DNA from: Verrucomicrobiota bacterium
GTDB taxonomy: Bacteria > Verrucomicrobiota > Verrucomicrobiia > Opitutales > Opitutaceae
Length of the DNA: 64,000 nt
Direction: 5' to 3'
NCBI GenBank assembly: GCA_019136515.1
Contig: JAGVUB010000112.1
Location: 1 to 64,000 of the forward strand
Shown: piece by piece, positions 19,605 through 28,670 of the stretch
Position numbering within the stretch: position 1 is the stretch's first letter
Layout: each line of letters begins with the position of its first letter
Program-made: the position numbers and the translations under genes
Notes under the pieces: generated by a model
The model's database searches: none
Told to the model about the DNA's origin: nothing
Seen by the model: only the letters and a program-made list of their open reading frames with translations

Positions 19605-20084
19605 ATGCACCGCAGCTTCGTCGCCGAGCTCGCCGCTCGACGCGCCGCCATCAAGCAGGCGTGGGAGCGCCAACTGCGTCACGAGCCCGTCACCAGTCCC
19701 CTCGCCAACCCCGATACCCTCGTGCTGCTGATGGACCGCACGCTGGAGGACCTGGTGGCCGCGCTCTCGCTGCGTTGTCGTGTTTCCGATCCCACCCCCG
19801 CCCGCTCGCTCCGTTCCGGCTGCCTGTGCGGGCTCAATCCATTTTTGGCCTACTTCCGGGTTGCCGCCAGCATCCTGCCGGGAGCCATGGCCCCCCGGGC
19901 CGAACGTTGTCCCGAACTGGATGGCCCCGGCTACGCCGCCTGTGTGCAGGAGCTGCTCGTCGAGTTGCAGAACCTCGCCGCCGCCGAGATCCGCTCGTTC
20001 TGCGCGACCTGCCAGACCGGGATCGCCCGTGGTGGCCGCGCCGCCATCGCTGCGCAAGCGCCGTCCCTCGCGCTCGCACGCTAG
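19605..20084 (+). CDS. Unknown Cys-rich protein divergent from cco operon
   Basis: A 159-residue protein I do not recognise. The N-terminal half is amphipathic helical (AELAARRAAIKQAWERQLRHE, then NPDTLVLLMDRTLEDLVAALS), reminiscent of RsbRD-like sensor N-domains, but this is only a resemblance. The C-terminal half has clustered cysteines (GCLCGLNPFLAYF, further single Cys, and a final CATC). Its divergent position from the oxidase operon makes a redox or oxygen-responsive regulator plausible; this is inference. Confidence 0.6.
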   Translation: MHRSFVAELAARRAAIKQAWERQLRHEPVTSPLANPDTLVLLMDRTLEDLVAALSLRCRVSDPTPARSLRSGCLCGLNPFLAYFRVAASILPGAMAPRAERCPELDGPGYAACVQELLVELQNLAAAEIRSFCATCQTGIARGGRAAIAAQAPSLALAR

Positions 20085-20130
20085 CCCACCGCGATCCGGG
20101 GCCGCCGCGCCGTATCCCGTTCTGCAGGCC

Positions 20131-21054
20131 TCAACGGGTCGAACCCGCCACGGAATCGGCCAGCACCCGTTCGCGGTAGGCCGAGGGCGACTCCCCGGTG
20201 ATCACGCGGAAGACCCGGTTGAACTGCGACAGCGACTGGAACCCCACCTGGAACGCCGCCTCGCTCACGCGCACATGGGGGTTGAGCAGGAGGTTCTTCA
20301 CCTTCTCGACGCGCACCCGGGCCAGAAAACTGGTGAACGTCAGCCCGGTCGCCTGTTTGAACATCTTGCAGAAATAGTAGGTGCTCGTGTTCACCGCCTT
20401 CGCCACCTGGTTGAGCCGCAGGTCCTCGGCCTGATGCTCCTCGATGAACGTCTTCGCGCGCTGGATCATCGGCGGCTCGCCGAGCTGCTCCTTCACGATG
20501 AGCTGGTTGCTGAGGGTCGACAGATGCTGGGCGAAGATCTCGAGCAGGCGCACGATCGACTCGTACTGTTTGCGCGAGAGCACCCGCGTCTGGAAGTACG
20601 CCTCCTCGAGCCGCTTCACGTCGATCTCCAGCCCCCACTTCAGCAACGTCTCCGCAGTTCGCGAAAAATCGCCCCTCCGCGGCTGTTGTTGGAGCACCTG
20701 CCCGGTCTGCAGAAACGCGATGGTGTTCTCCCCCACCCGCACCGGCACCACCGTCTCGCACAGGCCGGCGAAACACTTCAGGGTCTTCGGTTTCTCCCCC
20801 GCCTGCTCCTCGACCTTCTTGCGCATGCTCAGGCAGGCCGCACAGGACTGATTGGACTGCGCGAGCAGCACGCAGAACGGGTTCTGGTCCTTGCGGTCCC
20901 CCATGGTCAGATGGAGCGAGTCGAGCGCCCGCAACCCGAGCGGCAGCCCCGTCGTGTCGCGAAAGGCGCGTGCGTAGTCGCGGAAGATGTCCGATCGACG
21001 GAGCAGTTCCACGAGACCTTGGCTTCGCTTGGCCGGACTTACTTTCTCCTTCAT
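20131..21054 (-). CDS. AraC-family regulator with PocR sensory domain
   Basis: A 307-residue transcription factor. Residues about 15-185 form a PocR-type ligand domain with clustered Cys (NPFCVLL, CAACLSMR, KCFAGLCETVVPV). Residues about 205-300 are an AraC-type DNA-binding domain with two helix-turn-helix units (LNQVAKAVNTSTYYFCKMFKQATG and VSEAAFQVGFQSLSQFNRVFRVITG). The start at 21054 is preferred; the frame extends upstream into the divergent promoter. It faces pckG across 152 bases carrying three half-sites spaced at 21 bp, so it probably controls pckG and itself. Confidence 0.88.
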   Translation of the reverse strand: MKEKVSPAKRSQGLVELLRRSDIFRDYARAFRDTTGLPLGLRALDSLHLTMGDRKDQNPFCVLLAQSNQSCAACLSMRKKVEEQAGEKPKTLKCFAGLCETVVPVRVGENTIAFLQTGQVLQQQPRRGDFSRTAETLLKWGLEIDVKRLEEAYFQTRVLSRKQYESIVRLLEIFAQHLSTLSNQLIVKEQLGEPPMIQRAKTFIEEHQAEDLRLNQVAKAVNTSTYYFCKMFKQATGLTFTSFLARVRVEKVKNLLLNPHVRVSEAAFQVGFQSLSQFNRVFRVITGESPSAYRERVLADSVAGSTR

Positions 21055-21101
21055 CGGCGGGCTGGATCGCAGGGCGGCGAGGTTGTGGGGGCGGCGGCGC
21101 C

Positions 21102-21152
21102 GCGCAAACTTAAATCCCAAAATTTGCGCAGGATAAACCAAGGGTTGCGCAG
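21102..21152 (+). promoter_or_regulatory. Three phased half-sites between the AraC regulator and pckG
   Basis: An inverted GCGCAAA (21102-21108) and two direct TTGCGC elements (TTTGCGC at 21123-21129, GTTGCGC at 21144-21150, both followed by AG) begin at exact 21-bp intervals, two helical turns apart. AraC-type proteins commonly bind direct repeats spaced about 21 bp. AT-rich segments between them (TTAAAT, GATAAA) could hold promoter elements. Operator function is inferred. Confidence 0.5.
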
Positions 21153-21206
21153 TGCGGAAATCTCCCCATCGCTACCATGGACCGTTTGATTTCAAACATA
21201 ACATCC

Positions 21207-23042
21207 ATGACCGCTCCCTCCAAAGACCTCGAAAACCTGATCGCCGCGGCCCTGTCCAAGGCTCCCACCAAGAACGCCAAGGTTCTCGCCTTCGTGCGCG
21301 AGAACGCCGAACTCTGCCAGCCCTCCGCCATCGAATGGTGCGACGGCTCCCAGGCCGAGTACGACCGCATGATTGACCTCATGGTCAAGGGTGGCACCGC
21401 CATCCGCCTCAACCCGGCCAAGCGTCCGAACTCCATTCTCGTCCGTTCCGACCCGACCGACGTGGCCCGCGTCGAGGACCGCACCTTCATCTGCTCGATC
21501 AACCCGAAGGATGCCGGCCCGACCAACAACTGGATGGCCCCGAAGCAGATGAAGGAGACCCTCCTCCCCCTCTTCAAGGGCTCCATGGCCGGCCGTACGA
21601 TGTACGTCATCCCCTTCTCGATGGGCCCCGTCGGCTCCCCGCTCGCCCACATCGGCGTCGAGCTCACCGACTCCCCGTACGTCGTCGCCAACATGCGCAT
21701 CATGACCCGCATCGGCACCGCCGTGTGGGCCGCCCTCGGCGACAAGGAGTTCGTCCCCTGCCTGCACTCCGTCGGCAAGCCCCTCGCCGCCGGCGAGAAG
21801 GATGTCGCCTGGCCGTGCAGCAGCACCAAGTACATCTCCCACTTCCCCGAGGAGCGCGCCATCTGGTCCTTCGGTTCCGGCTACGGCGGCAACGCCCTGC
21901 TCGGCAAGAAGTGCTTCGCCCTGCGCATCGCCTCCAACATCGCCCGCGACGAAGGCTGGATGGCCGAGCACATGCTCATCCTCAAGGTCGAGAATCCGGA
22001 AGGCCAGGCCAACTACGTCTGCGCCGCCTTCCCGTCCGCCTGCGGCAAGACCAACTTCGCCATGCTCATCCCGCCCGCCGAGATGAAGGGCTGGAAGGTC
22101 ACCACCATCGGCGACGACATCGCCTGGCTCAAGCCCGGCGCCGACGGCCGCCTCTACGCCATCAACCCCGAGGCCGGCTTCTTCGGCGTCGCCCCGGGCA
22201 CCTCGTACGACTCCAACCCGTCGGCGATGGACACCTGCAAGAAGGACACCATCTTCACCAACGTCGCCCTCACCGAGGATGGCGATGTCTGGTGGGAAGG
22301 CATGACCAAGCAGGCCCCCGCCAAGCTCACCGACTGGACCGGCAAGGAGTGGACCCCGGATTGCGGCCGCGTTTCCTCGCACGCCAACTCCCGCTTCACC
22401 GCCCCGGCGCGCAACTGCCCCTGCATCGACAAGGATTGGGAGAACCCGGCCGGCGTTCCGATCTCCGCCATCATCTTCGGCGGCCGTCGTCCGACGACCA
22501 TGCCGCTGGTGTTCCAGTCGTGGAACTGGTCGCACGGTGTCTACCTCGGCGCCACCATGGGTTCCGAGATGACCGCCGCTGCCGCCGGCACCATCGGCCA
22601 GGTCCGCCGCGACCCGATGGCCATGTTGCCCTTCACCGGCTACAACGTGGGCGACTACTTCGCCCACTGGCTCTCGATGACGAAGCTCGCCAAGAACCCG
22701 CCGCAGATCTTCCACGTGAACTGGTTCCGCAAGACCGCGGAAGGCAAGTGGATGTGGCCGGGCTACGGAGACAACACCCGCGTGCTCAAGTGGATCGTCG
22801 ACCGCGTCAACGGCAAGGTCGCCGCCAAGGAGTCCCCGATCGGCTGGGTCCCCTTCGCCAAGGACATCGACATCACCGGCATGAAGGACTTCGACGCCGC
22901 CAAGCTCGAGGCTGCCCTCGCCATCAACGTCGACGAGTGGAAGAAGGAAGTGGTCGGCCACAGCGAGCACTTCGCCAAGCTCTACACCGCGCTCCCGAAG
23001 GAGCTCGTGTTCCAGAAGGAGCTGCTCACCTCCCGCCTCTGA
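21207..23042 (+). CDS. pckG: Phosphoenolpyruvate carboxykinase (GTP)
   Basis: Interconverts oxaloacetate and PEP using GTP; gluconeogenic or, in fermenters, CO2-fixing. Family signatures are SAIEWCDGS, the P-loop [12 protein letters not shown] with the hyper-reactive Cys, GDDIAWL, and FGGRRPTT. I prefer the ATG at 21207 ([11 protein letters not shown]); an in-frame ATG at 21177 would add ten residues. The divergent PocR-AraC regulator is the likely controller. A strong terminator follows at 23069. Confidence 0.96.
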   Translation: MTAPSKDLENLIAAALSKAPTKNAKVLAFVRENAELCQPSAIEWCDGSQAEYDRMIDLMVKGGTAIRLNPAKRPNSILVRSDPTDVARVEDRTFICSINPKDAGPTNNWMAPKQMKETLLPLFKGSMAGRTMYVIPFSMGPVGSPLAHIGVELTDSPYVVANMRIMTRIGTAVWAALGDKEFVPCLHSVGKPLAAGEKDVAWPCSSTKYISHFPEERAIWSFGSGYGGNALLGKKCFALRIASNIARDEGWMAEHMLILKVENPEGQANYVCAAFPSACGKTNFAMLIPPAEMKGWKVTTIGDDIAWLKPGADGRLYAINPEAGFFGVAPGTSYDSNPSAMDTCKKDTIFTNVALTEDGDVWWEGMTKQAPAKLTDWTGKEWTPDCGRVSSHANSRFTAPARNCPCIDKDWENPAGVPISAIIFGGRRPTTMPLVFQSWNWSHGVYLGATMGSEMTAAAAGTIGQVRRDPMAMLPFTGYNVGDYFAHWLSMTKLAKNPPQIFHVNWFRKTAEGKWMWPGYGDNTRVLKWIVDRVNGKVAAKESPIGWVPFAKDIDITGMKDFDAAKLEAALAINVDEWKKEVVGHSEHFAKLYTALPKELVFQKELLTSRL

Positions 23043-23068
23043 TCGTCACCACGACCTGAAGCCTTCGA

Positions 23069-23101
23069 AGCCCGGTGCGCCTCGTGCGCCCCGGGCTTTT
23101 T
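23069..23101 (+). terminator. Intrinsic terminator after pckG
   Basis: The stem AGCCCGG-T-GCGC pairs with GCGC-C-CCGGGCT across a CTCGT loop and is followed by TTTTT. It isolates pckG from the histidine kinase gene. Confidence 0.88.
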
Positions 23102-23194
23102 CGTGCCAGCGCGAGATCCTCGCCACCTCCGCCCGTCGCCACTCTGCGGATTTGACCTCCCGGTCGTCTCCGCCCCAAGCTGGGGCGATTCGCG

Positions 23195-26100
23195 ATGCCG
23201 ATCCCTGCGCCTCGACCCCGCCCCAGTCTGCCAGCCCGTTTCTTCGTGCTCGCTGCCTGCCTGTGCCTCGCCCGCGCCATGCCCGGCATCGCGGCGGAGC
23301 CGCCCGTCGCTCTGCATGGCCCGGTCAAGAGCATCCAGCAGTATTGGGACCTTCCCTATGTCGAGCGCCAGCTCGGCCTTCCCTACTCCTTCGAGGGGGA
23401 CGTCACCTACCATGATCCAGCGTGGGGTCACTTCTGGTTCCAGGATCCCACCAAGGGCGCCTACTTCCAGTCCGGCGCAGGCTCGCCGGCCATCCGGTCC
23501 GGTCGCCACATCCGGCTCTCCGGGCAGTTGCCGCCCGGCAGCAAACTCACCGACATCGGGGCAGCCGCCATCGACCTCGGCCCCGCGCGCATCCCCCCGC
23601 TCTCGCTTCCCACGGAGGGCTGGTATGAGCAGCCCGAGCCCTACAACAACGTCCTGGTCGAGCTCGAGGCCTTCGTCGACCGACAGGTCCTCGACGACCC
23701 CGAACACCTGCATCTGTTCCTCTCCGCCGCCGGCCGCCCCGTCTTCGCCTGGATGCTGCTCCCCCCGGGCGAACCCGAGCCCCAGCTCGAGCAAACAACC
23801 GTCCGTCTCCGCGGAGTCTTCACAACCGTCCATACCACCGACGGCCGCGTCGGTGCGATCGAGCTCAAGATCCAGCACCCCGGCGCCGCCACCCTCCTCC
23901 ATCGGCTCGACGACGATCCCCGCTTCGCCCTTCCCGTATCCACGCTATCCAGCCTGCGCCAACGCCCGCGCGACGCGCTCGTCCATGTCATCGGCACCGT
24001 GCGCAGCCAGCAGCCGGGCAGCACCCTGACCCTGCGCGACGACACCGCGCAGATCGAGGTGCTCAGCGGCCAGTCGCTGCCCTGCCGCATCGGCGACCTG
24101 GTCGAAGCCGTCGGCTACCCGGAGATCAACGGCACCGAGTGGCAGCTCAGGGCCGCCCTCTACCGGCCCTATGTCACCTGGTCGCATCCGGAGGCGCCGT
24201 TTCTCTTCATCCAGGACTCGAGCGGCGGTCTTTGCGTCGAACTCGGCGACGGCGCCGCCCGCAACTACCAGCCGGGACGGAGCATCCTCGTGCGCGGGGT
24301 CACCACCATGGGCCCCTTCGCCCCCTCCGTCATCGCCGAGACGATCCAGCGAACTGGCGACATGCCGCTGCCCTGCGCCGAGACCGTGTCGCTCGAGCAC
24401 GCGCTCACCGGCCGGGCCGAGGCCCAGTGGATCGAGTTGCGCGGCCTCGTGCGCCAGATCCACCGCGAAACCCCCTGGAACCGGCTCGAGCTCACCACGG
24501 CCGCCGGCGACTTCTTCGCCCTCCTCCCCGCCGCCGAGGAGCTTCCCGCGGTCACCGGCGCCGTCGTGCGCGTGCGCGGCGTCTGCGCCGCCGACACCGA
24601 CGAACAGCGCCGCATCCGCGGGGTCCGCCTCTGGCTGCGCTCCCCCGAGGATATCCAGATCGAGGAGGCCGCCCCGGCCGATCTGTTCGCCCTGCCCGCC
24701 CAGTCCCTCGCCGAGTTGGGCCGCTTCGGCGCCCCCCAGAGCTCCGACCGGCGCGTCCGCCTCTCCGGCGTCGTGCTCGCCCAATCCCCCGGCCGCTGGG
24801 TCCAGATCCAGGATGGCGACGTGAGCCTGCGCATCCTCACCCGCGACCCGGCGCCGTTGCGCCCGGGCCAGCGCCTCGACGCGGTCGGCTATCTGAACCG
24901 CCGGGGCGGCCGCATGGTGTTGCGCGAAGCGGCGTACCGCATCGACGGCGACGGCGGACAGCCCCAGCCCCTGCCCTTCAGCGGCGCGGCCGGCGAGGCC
25001 TTCGCCCTCGACGGCCGCCTGGTCGCGGCCGAGGGCACCCTGCTCAACGTGGCCGACCAGGGCGACGAGACGCGCCTGACCATCGAGGCCGCCGCCGGCC
25101 TGTTCTCCATCTTCTCCGAGAAGCCCTTGGCCGGCGGGGTGCCGTTGCAGAGCCGCATCGCCGTCACCGGCTTGATGGAGGTCGTCCACGACGAGCAGGG
25201 CCAACCCGCAGGCTTCCGCGTACGCCCGCGCATCCCCGCCGACCTCGTCGTCCTCGCCACCCCTTCCTGGCTCACCCCGCGCCGGGCCCTCGGGGTGGCC
25301 GCCGCCCTCGCGCTGGGCGTCGGGCTTTCGCTGCTCTGGGTCGCCGCGCTGCGCCGCCGCGTGCAACAGCAGACCGATCAGCTCCGCGAGCAGATGCAAC
25401 GGGAGACGCGGCTGGAGGCCGAACTGCAGCGCGCCACACGCCTCGAGTCCATCGGGCTGCTGGCCGGCGGCATCGCCCACGATTTCAACAACCTGCTCAC
25501 CGTCGTCATCGGCAACCTCTCGCTCGCCACGCTCGGCCCGAGCATCGACCGGGAAACGCGGCAACAGGTCCTCGCCGCCAGTCGCGCCACGTTGCGCGCC
25601 CGCGACCTCACCCAGCAACTACTCACCTTCGCCAAAGGCGGTTCGCCCGTGCGGACCGCCCTCGCCCTCCCCGACCTGATTCGCGAGATCGCGGAGTTCG
25701 TGCTGCGTGGCACCGCGGTCGACTGCCGGTTCGATTTCGCCCCCGACCTCTGGCCCGCCCATGTCGACAAGGGGCAGATCAGCCAAGTCGTGCAGAACAT
25801 CATCATCAACGCGGTGCAGGCCATGCCCGACGGCGGCCACCTCCGCATCGCCCTCGCCAACGAGGAGATCGCCGCCGGCCAGAGCCGCCTGCTGGCCCCG
25901 GGGCGCTACCTGCGCCTCTCCCTCGCCGACACCGGCAAGGGCATCGCCCCCGAGGTGCTCCCGCGCATCTTCGACCCCTACTTCACGACCAAACCGACCG
26001 GGACCGGCATCGGCCTCGCCACCGTCTACTCGATCGTGCGCAAACACGGCGGGCACATCACCGTCGACTCGACCGTCGGCACCGGCACCACCTTCCACCT

Positions 26101-26563
26101 CCGCCTCCCGGCCAGCAGCACGACCGCCACCGCACCGACCGCGGTCCTCACCCCCGACTCCGGTTCGCTTTCCGGTCGTATCCTACTGATGGATGACGAG
26201 CCCGAGATCCGCGCCCTGGCCACCCAGATGATGCAGCACCTCGGTCTCGAGGCGCATTGCGTCGCCGACGGCGCCGCCGCCGCCGAGGAGTACGGTCGCG
26301 CGCTGCGCGACGGCCGCCCCTACGATCTGGTGATCCTCGATCTCACGGTGCCCGGCGGCATGGGCGGCCTCCAGGCGTTCCGGCGCCTGCGCGAGATCGA
26401 CGCCGGCGTGCGCGCCGTCGTCTCCAGCGGCTACAGCGAGGACGAGGTGCTGGCCACCTACCGCGACCACGGCTTTGTCGCGATGGTGCCCAAGCCCTAC
26501 GGCATCGAGCAGCTCGCCCGCGCGCTCCGCCCCCTGCTGCGCGAGCCCGATCCCGCGCGGTGA
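23195..26563 (+). CDS. Hybrid histidine kinase with large periplasmic sensor region
   Basis: A 1122-residue membrane sensor. It starts with a signal peptide (RFFVLAACLCLARAMPGIA), then has about 650 residues of repeated beta-rich modules with recurring phrases such as LFIQDSSGGLCVEL, WVQIQDGDVSLRIL and VRVRGVC that look OB-fold-like. One span follows near residues 699-720. The kinase core has H762 in GIAHDFNNLLT, the N-box NAVQAMPDGG, DTGKGI and GTGIGLATVYSIV. The C-terminal receiver domain has D1049 in VILDLTVPGG and a KPYG motif. No partner regulator lies beside it. Signal and output are unknown. Confidence 0.92.
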   Translation: MPIPAPRPRPSLPARFFVLAACLCLARAMPGIAAEPPVALHGPVKSIQQYWDLPYVERQLGLPYSFEGDVTYHDPAWGHFWFQDPTKGAYFQSGAGSPAIRSGRHIRLSGQLPPGSKLTDIGAAAIDLGPARIPPLSLPTEGWYEQPEPYNNVLVELEAFVDRQVLDDPEHLHLFLSAAGRPVFAWMLLPPGEPEPQLEQTTVRLRGVFTTVHTTDGRVGAIELKIQHPGAATLLHRLDDDPRFALPVSTLSSLRQRPRDALVHVIGTVRSQQPGSTLTLRDDTAQIEVLSGQSLPCRIGDLVEAVGYPEINGTEWQLRAALYRPYVTWSHPEAPFLFIQDSSGGLCVELGDGAARNYQPGRSILVRGVTTMGPFAPSVIAETIQRTGDMPLPCAETVSLEHALTGRAEAQWIELRGLVRQIHRETPWNRLELTTAAGDFFALLPAAEELPAVTGAVVRVRGVCAADTDEQRRIRGVRLWLRSPEDIQIEEAAPADLFALPAQSLAELGRFGAPQSSDRRVRLSGVVLAQSPGRWVQIQDGDVSLRILTRDPAPLRPGQRLDAVGYLNRRGGRMVLREAAYRIDGDGGQPQPLPFSGAAGEAFALDGRLVAAEGTLLNVADQGDETRLTIEAAAGLFSIFSEKPLAGGVPLQSRIAVTGLMEVVHDEQGQPAGFRVRPRIPADLVVLATPSWLTPRRALGVAAALALGVGLSLLWVAALRRRVQQQTDQLREQMQRETRLEAELQRATRLESIGLLAGGIAHDFNNLLTVVIGNLSLATLGPSIDRETRQQVLAASRATLRARDLTQQLLTFAKGGSPVRTALALPDLIREIAEFVLRGTAVDCRFDFAPDLWPAHVDKGQISQVVQNIIINAVQAMPDGGHLRIALANEEIAAGQSRLLAPGRYLRLSLADTGKGIAPEVLPRIFDPYFTTKPTGTGIGLATVYSIVRKHGGHITVDSTVGTGTTFHLRLPASSTTATAPTAVLTPDSGSLSGRILLMDDEPEIRALATQMMQHLGLEAHCVADGAAAAEEYGRALRDGRPYDLVILDLTVPGGMGGLQAFRRLREIDAGVRAVVSSGYSEDEVLATYRDHGFVAMVPKPYGIEQLARALRPLLREPDPAR

Positions 26564-26580
26564 ACCGGCCCTCGCGCCGT

Positions 26581-27120
26581 TCAGCCCGCGCTGTTGCCGA
26601 ACTTCGCCTTGTGGGTCGCGGCGACCGTCACGTACTTCTCCGCGAACGCCCGGCCCTTGCCTTGCTCCTCCGGCTTGAGCGGCCGCACCACCTTCGCCGG
26701 CGAGCCCAGCACCAACGAGTGCGGCGGAATCTTCGTGCCGCCGGTCACCAGCGAGTTGGCGCCCACGATCGAGCCCTCGCCGATCTCGGCGCCGTCGAGG
26801 ATCGTCGCCTGCATGCCGATCAGGCACCCGTCGCCGATCGTGCAGGCGTGGATCATCGCCGCGTGTCCGATCGTCACATACTTGCCGACCTGCACGCCGA
26901 AGTGGTCCGCCAGATGCACGATGGTGCCGTCTTGGACGTTGCTTCCCTCGCCGATCTCGATCGAATTGATGTCCCCGCGCAGCACGCAGTTGTGCCACAC
27001 GCTCGCCCGCTCGCCGATCCGGACATCGCCGATCAGGATCGCCCCCCGGGCCACGTAGGCCGACGGGGCGATCTGCGGCTCTTTGCTCAGGTGTTTGCTC
27101 AAACGCTCTTCGACGGTCAT
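26581..27120 (-). CDS. Gamma-class carbonic anhydrase-like protein
   Basis: A 179-residue left-handed beta-helix protein of the YrdA/gamma-carbonic-anhydrase family. Hexapeptide repeats run through the middle (GDVRIGERASVW, CVLRGDINSIEIGEGSNVQDG, VGKYVTIGH). The zinc histidines are placed as in the family (TIVHLADHFG and GHAAMIHAC). It may hydrate CO2; such proteins often lack measured activity. It is divergent from a carboxyltransferase gene, so a link with bicarbonate or oxaloacetate handling is plausible. Confidence 0.9.
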   Translation of the reverse strand: MTVEERLSKHLSKEPQIAPSAYVARGAILIGDVRIGERASVWHNCVLRGDINSIEIGEGSNVQDGTIVHLADHFGVQVGKYVTIGHAAMIHACTIGDGCLIGMQATILDGAEIGEGSIVGANSLVTGGTKIPPHSLVLGSPAKVVRPLKPEEQGKGRAFAEKYVTVAATHKAKFGNSAG

Positions 27121-27184
27121 GGTCCCGCCACGCTAGAGCCCCCCTTCGCCCGCTCGCAAACCACATTCTGCCCTTCGTTTTCCC

Positions 27185-28666
27185 ATGAAACCCGCTCCGG
27201 TCGTATTCAACAACACGGTTCTGCGCGACGGCCACCAGTCGCTCGCCGCGACCCGCATGACCACCGCCCAGATGTTGCCGGCCTGCGCCGACCTCGACGC
27301 GCTCGGCTTCGGCGCCCTCGAGACGTGGGGCGGGGCCACCATCGACTCCTGTCTCCGCTTTCTCGGCGAGAACCCCTTCGAGCGCCTCGGCACGTTGAAG
27401 AAGGCCGCGCCGAAAACCCCGCACATGATGCTCCTGCGCGGCCAGAACCTCGTCCAATACACCTCGTTTCCCGACGACGTGGTCGAGGCCTTCGTCGCCG
27501 CCACCGCCGCCCGCGGGCTCGACATCTTCCGCGTCTTCGACGCGCTCAACGACGTTCGCAACCTGCGCACCGCCATCAAGGCAGTGAAGCAGGCCGGCAA
27601 GCACGCCCAAGGCACGATCTGCTACACGCTCAGCCCCGTCCACACCGTCGCCAGTTTCCTCACGCTCGCCGAGGAGATCGCCGCGCTCGGCTGCGACTCC
27701 ATCTGCCTCAAGGACATGGCCGGGCTCATCCAGCCCGAGATCGCCCGCGCCCTCGTCACCGGCATCAAGGAGCGCACGAAGCTTCCCGTCGTCCTCCACA
27801 GCCACGACACCGCCGGCCTCGCCGCCGCCTCCTACCACGCCGCCGTGCAGGCCGGTGTCGACTGGATCGACACCTCCGTCGCCCCCTTCGCCAACGGCAC
27901 CGGCCAACCCGACACCCTGCGCATGCTCGCCGTGCTCGAGGGCCTCGACCGCTGCCCGACCTACGACCGCGCCAAGCTCGTCGCCCTCGGCAAACACTTC
28001 GAGAAGGTCTACGCCGAGCTCGGCAAGTTCACCAGCCCGGCCAACGAGCGGACCGACACCGCCACCCTCGTGTATCAGGTCCCCGGTGGCATGCTCTCCA
28101 ATTTCCGCAACCAGCTCAAGGAGCAGAAGATGGACGGCCAGCTCGAACAGGTGCTCACCGAGATCCCCTACGTGCGCGAATGCCTCGGCTGGATCCCGCT
28201 GGTCACGCCCACCTCGCAGATCGTCGGCACCCAGGCGATGCTCAACGTGAAGTTCGGCCGCTGGAAGAACATCGCCGGTCCCACCGCCGATGTGCTCCTG
28301 GGCAAGTACGGCCGCACCCCCGGCCCGGTCTACGCCGACCTCCTCCGCCACGTCGAGAAACAGACCGGCCACCAACGCTCCGAGGAGCGCCAGGCCGATC
28401 TGCTCCCGCCGCGCATGCCCAAGCTCAAGGAGGAGCTCCGCGCCAAGGGCTTCCCGGATACCGACGAGGTGGCGGTGCTCCATGCCATGTTCCCGCAGGA
28501 GCTCGCGAAACTCCTCGCGCCGGCCTCGCCGCCAAGCCCTGCGCCGACCGCGCCGCGGCCGGCCGCCCTCGCGCCGGTCGCGCCCCCGCCCGGCGAGGGC
28601 CGCCACTACCAGCTCACGGTCGAGGGACGCAGCTACAGCGTCGACGTGGAGGAGCGCGCCGGCTGA
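27185..28666 (+). CDS. Biotin-dependent carboxyltransferase subunit without biotin domain
   Basis: A 493-residue relative of oxaloacetate decarboxylase alpha, pyruvate carboxylase subunit B and the 5S subunit of transcarboxylase. The catalytic TIM barrel is intact: D15 in LRDGHQS, ETWGGATID, the carboxylated Lys K176 in LKDMAG, and metal ligands H205 and H207 in LHSHDTAG. The C-terminus stops after a Pro/Ala linker and the short RHYQLTVEGRSYSVDVEE segment; there is no ExMKM biotin site. It would need a separate biotinyl protein, perhaps the carrier domain of the protein at 39768. It ends four bases from the convergent gene. Confidence 0.88.
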   Translation: MKPAPVVFNNTVLRDGHQSLAATRMTTAQMLPACADLDALGFGALETWGGATIDSCLRFLGENPFERLGTLKKAAPKTPHMMLLRGQNLVQYTSFPDDVVEAFVAATAARGLDIFRVFDALNDVRNLRTAIKAVKQAGKHAQGTICYTLSPVHTVASFLTLAEEIAALGCDSICLKDMAGLIQPEIARALVTGIKERTKLPVVLHSHDTAGLAAASYHAAVQAGVDWIDTSVAPFANGTGQPDTLRMLAVLEGLDRCPTYDRAKLVALGKHFEKVYAELGKFTSPANERTDTATLVYQVPGGMLSNFRNQLKEQKMDGQLEQVLTEIPYVRECLGWIPLVTPTSQIVGTQAMLNVKFGRWKNIAGPTADVLLGKYGRTPGPVYADLLRHVEKQTGHQRSEERQADLLPPRMPKLKEELRAKGFPDTDEVAVLHAMFPQELAKLLAPASPPSPAPTAPRPAALAPVAPPPGEGRHYQLTVEGRSYSVDVEERAG

Positions 28667-28670
28667 TCGC

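Noticed and set aside
26183-28606. Minus-strand open frame of 807 codons
   Set aside because: It runs through the histidine kinase end, the carbonic anhydrase region and the carboxyltransferase, with composition typical of antisense shadows.
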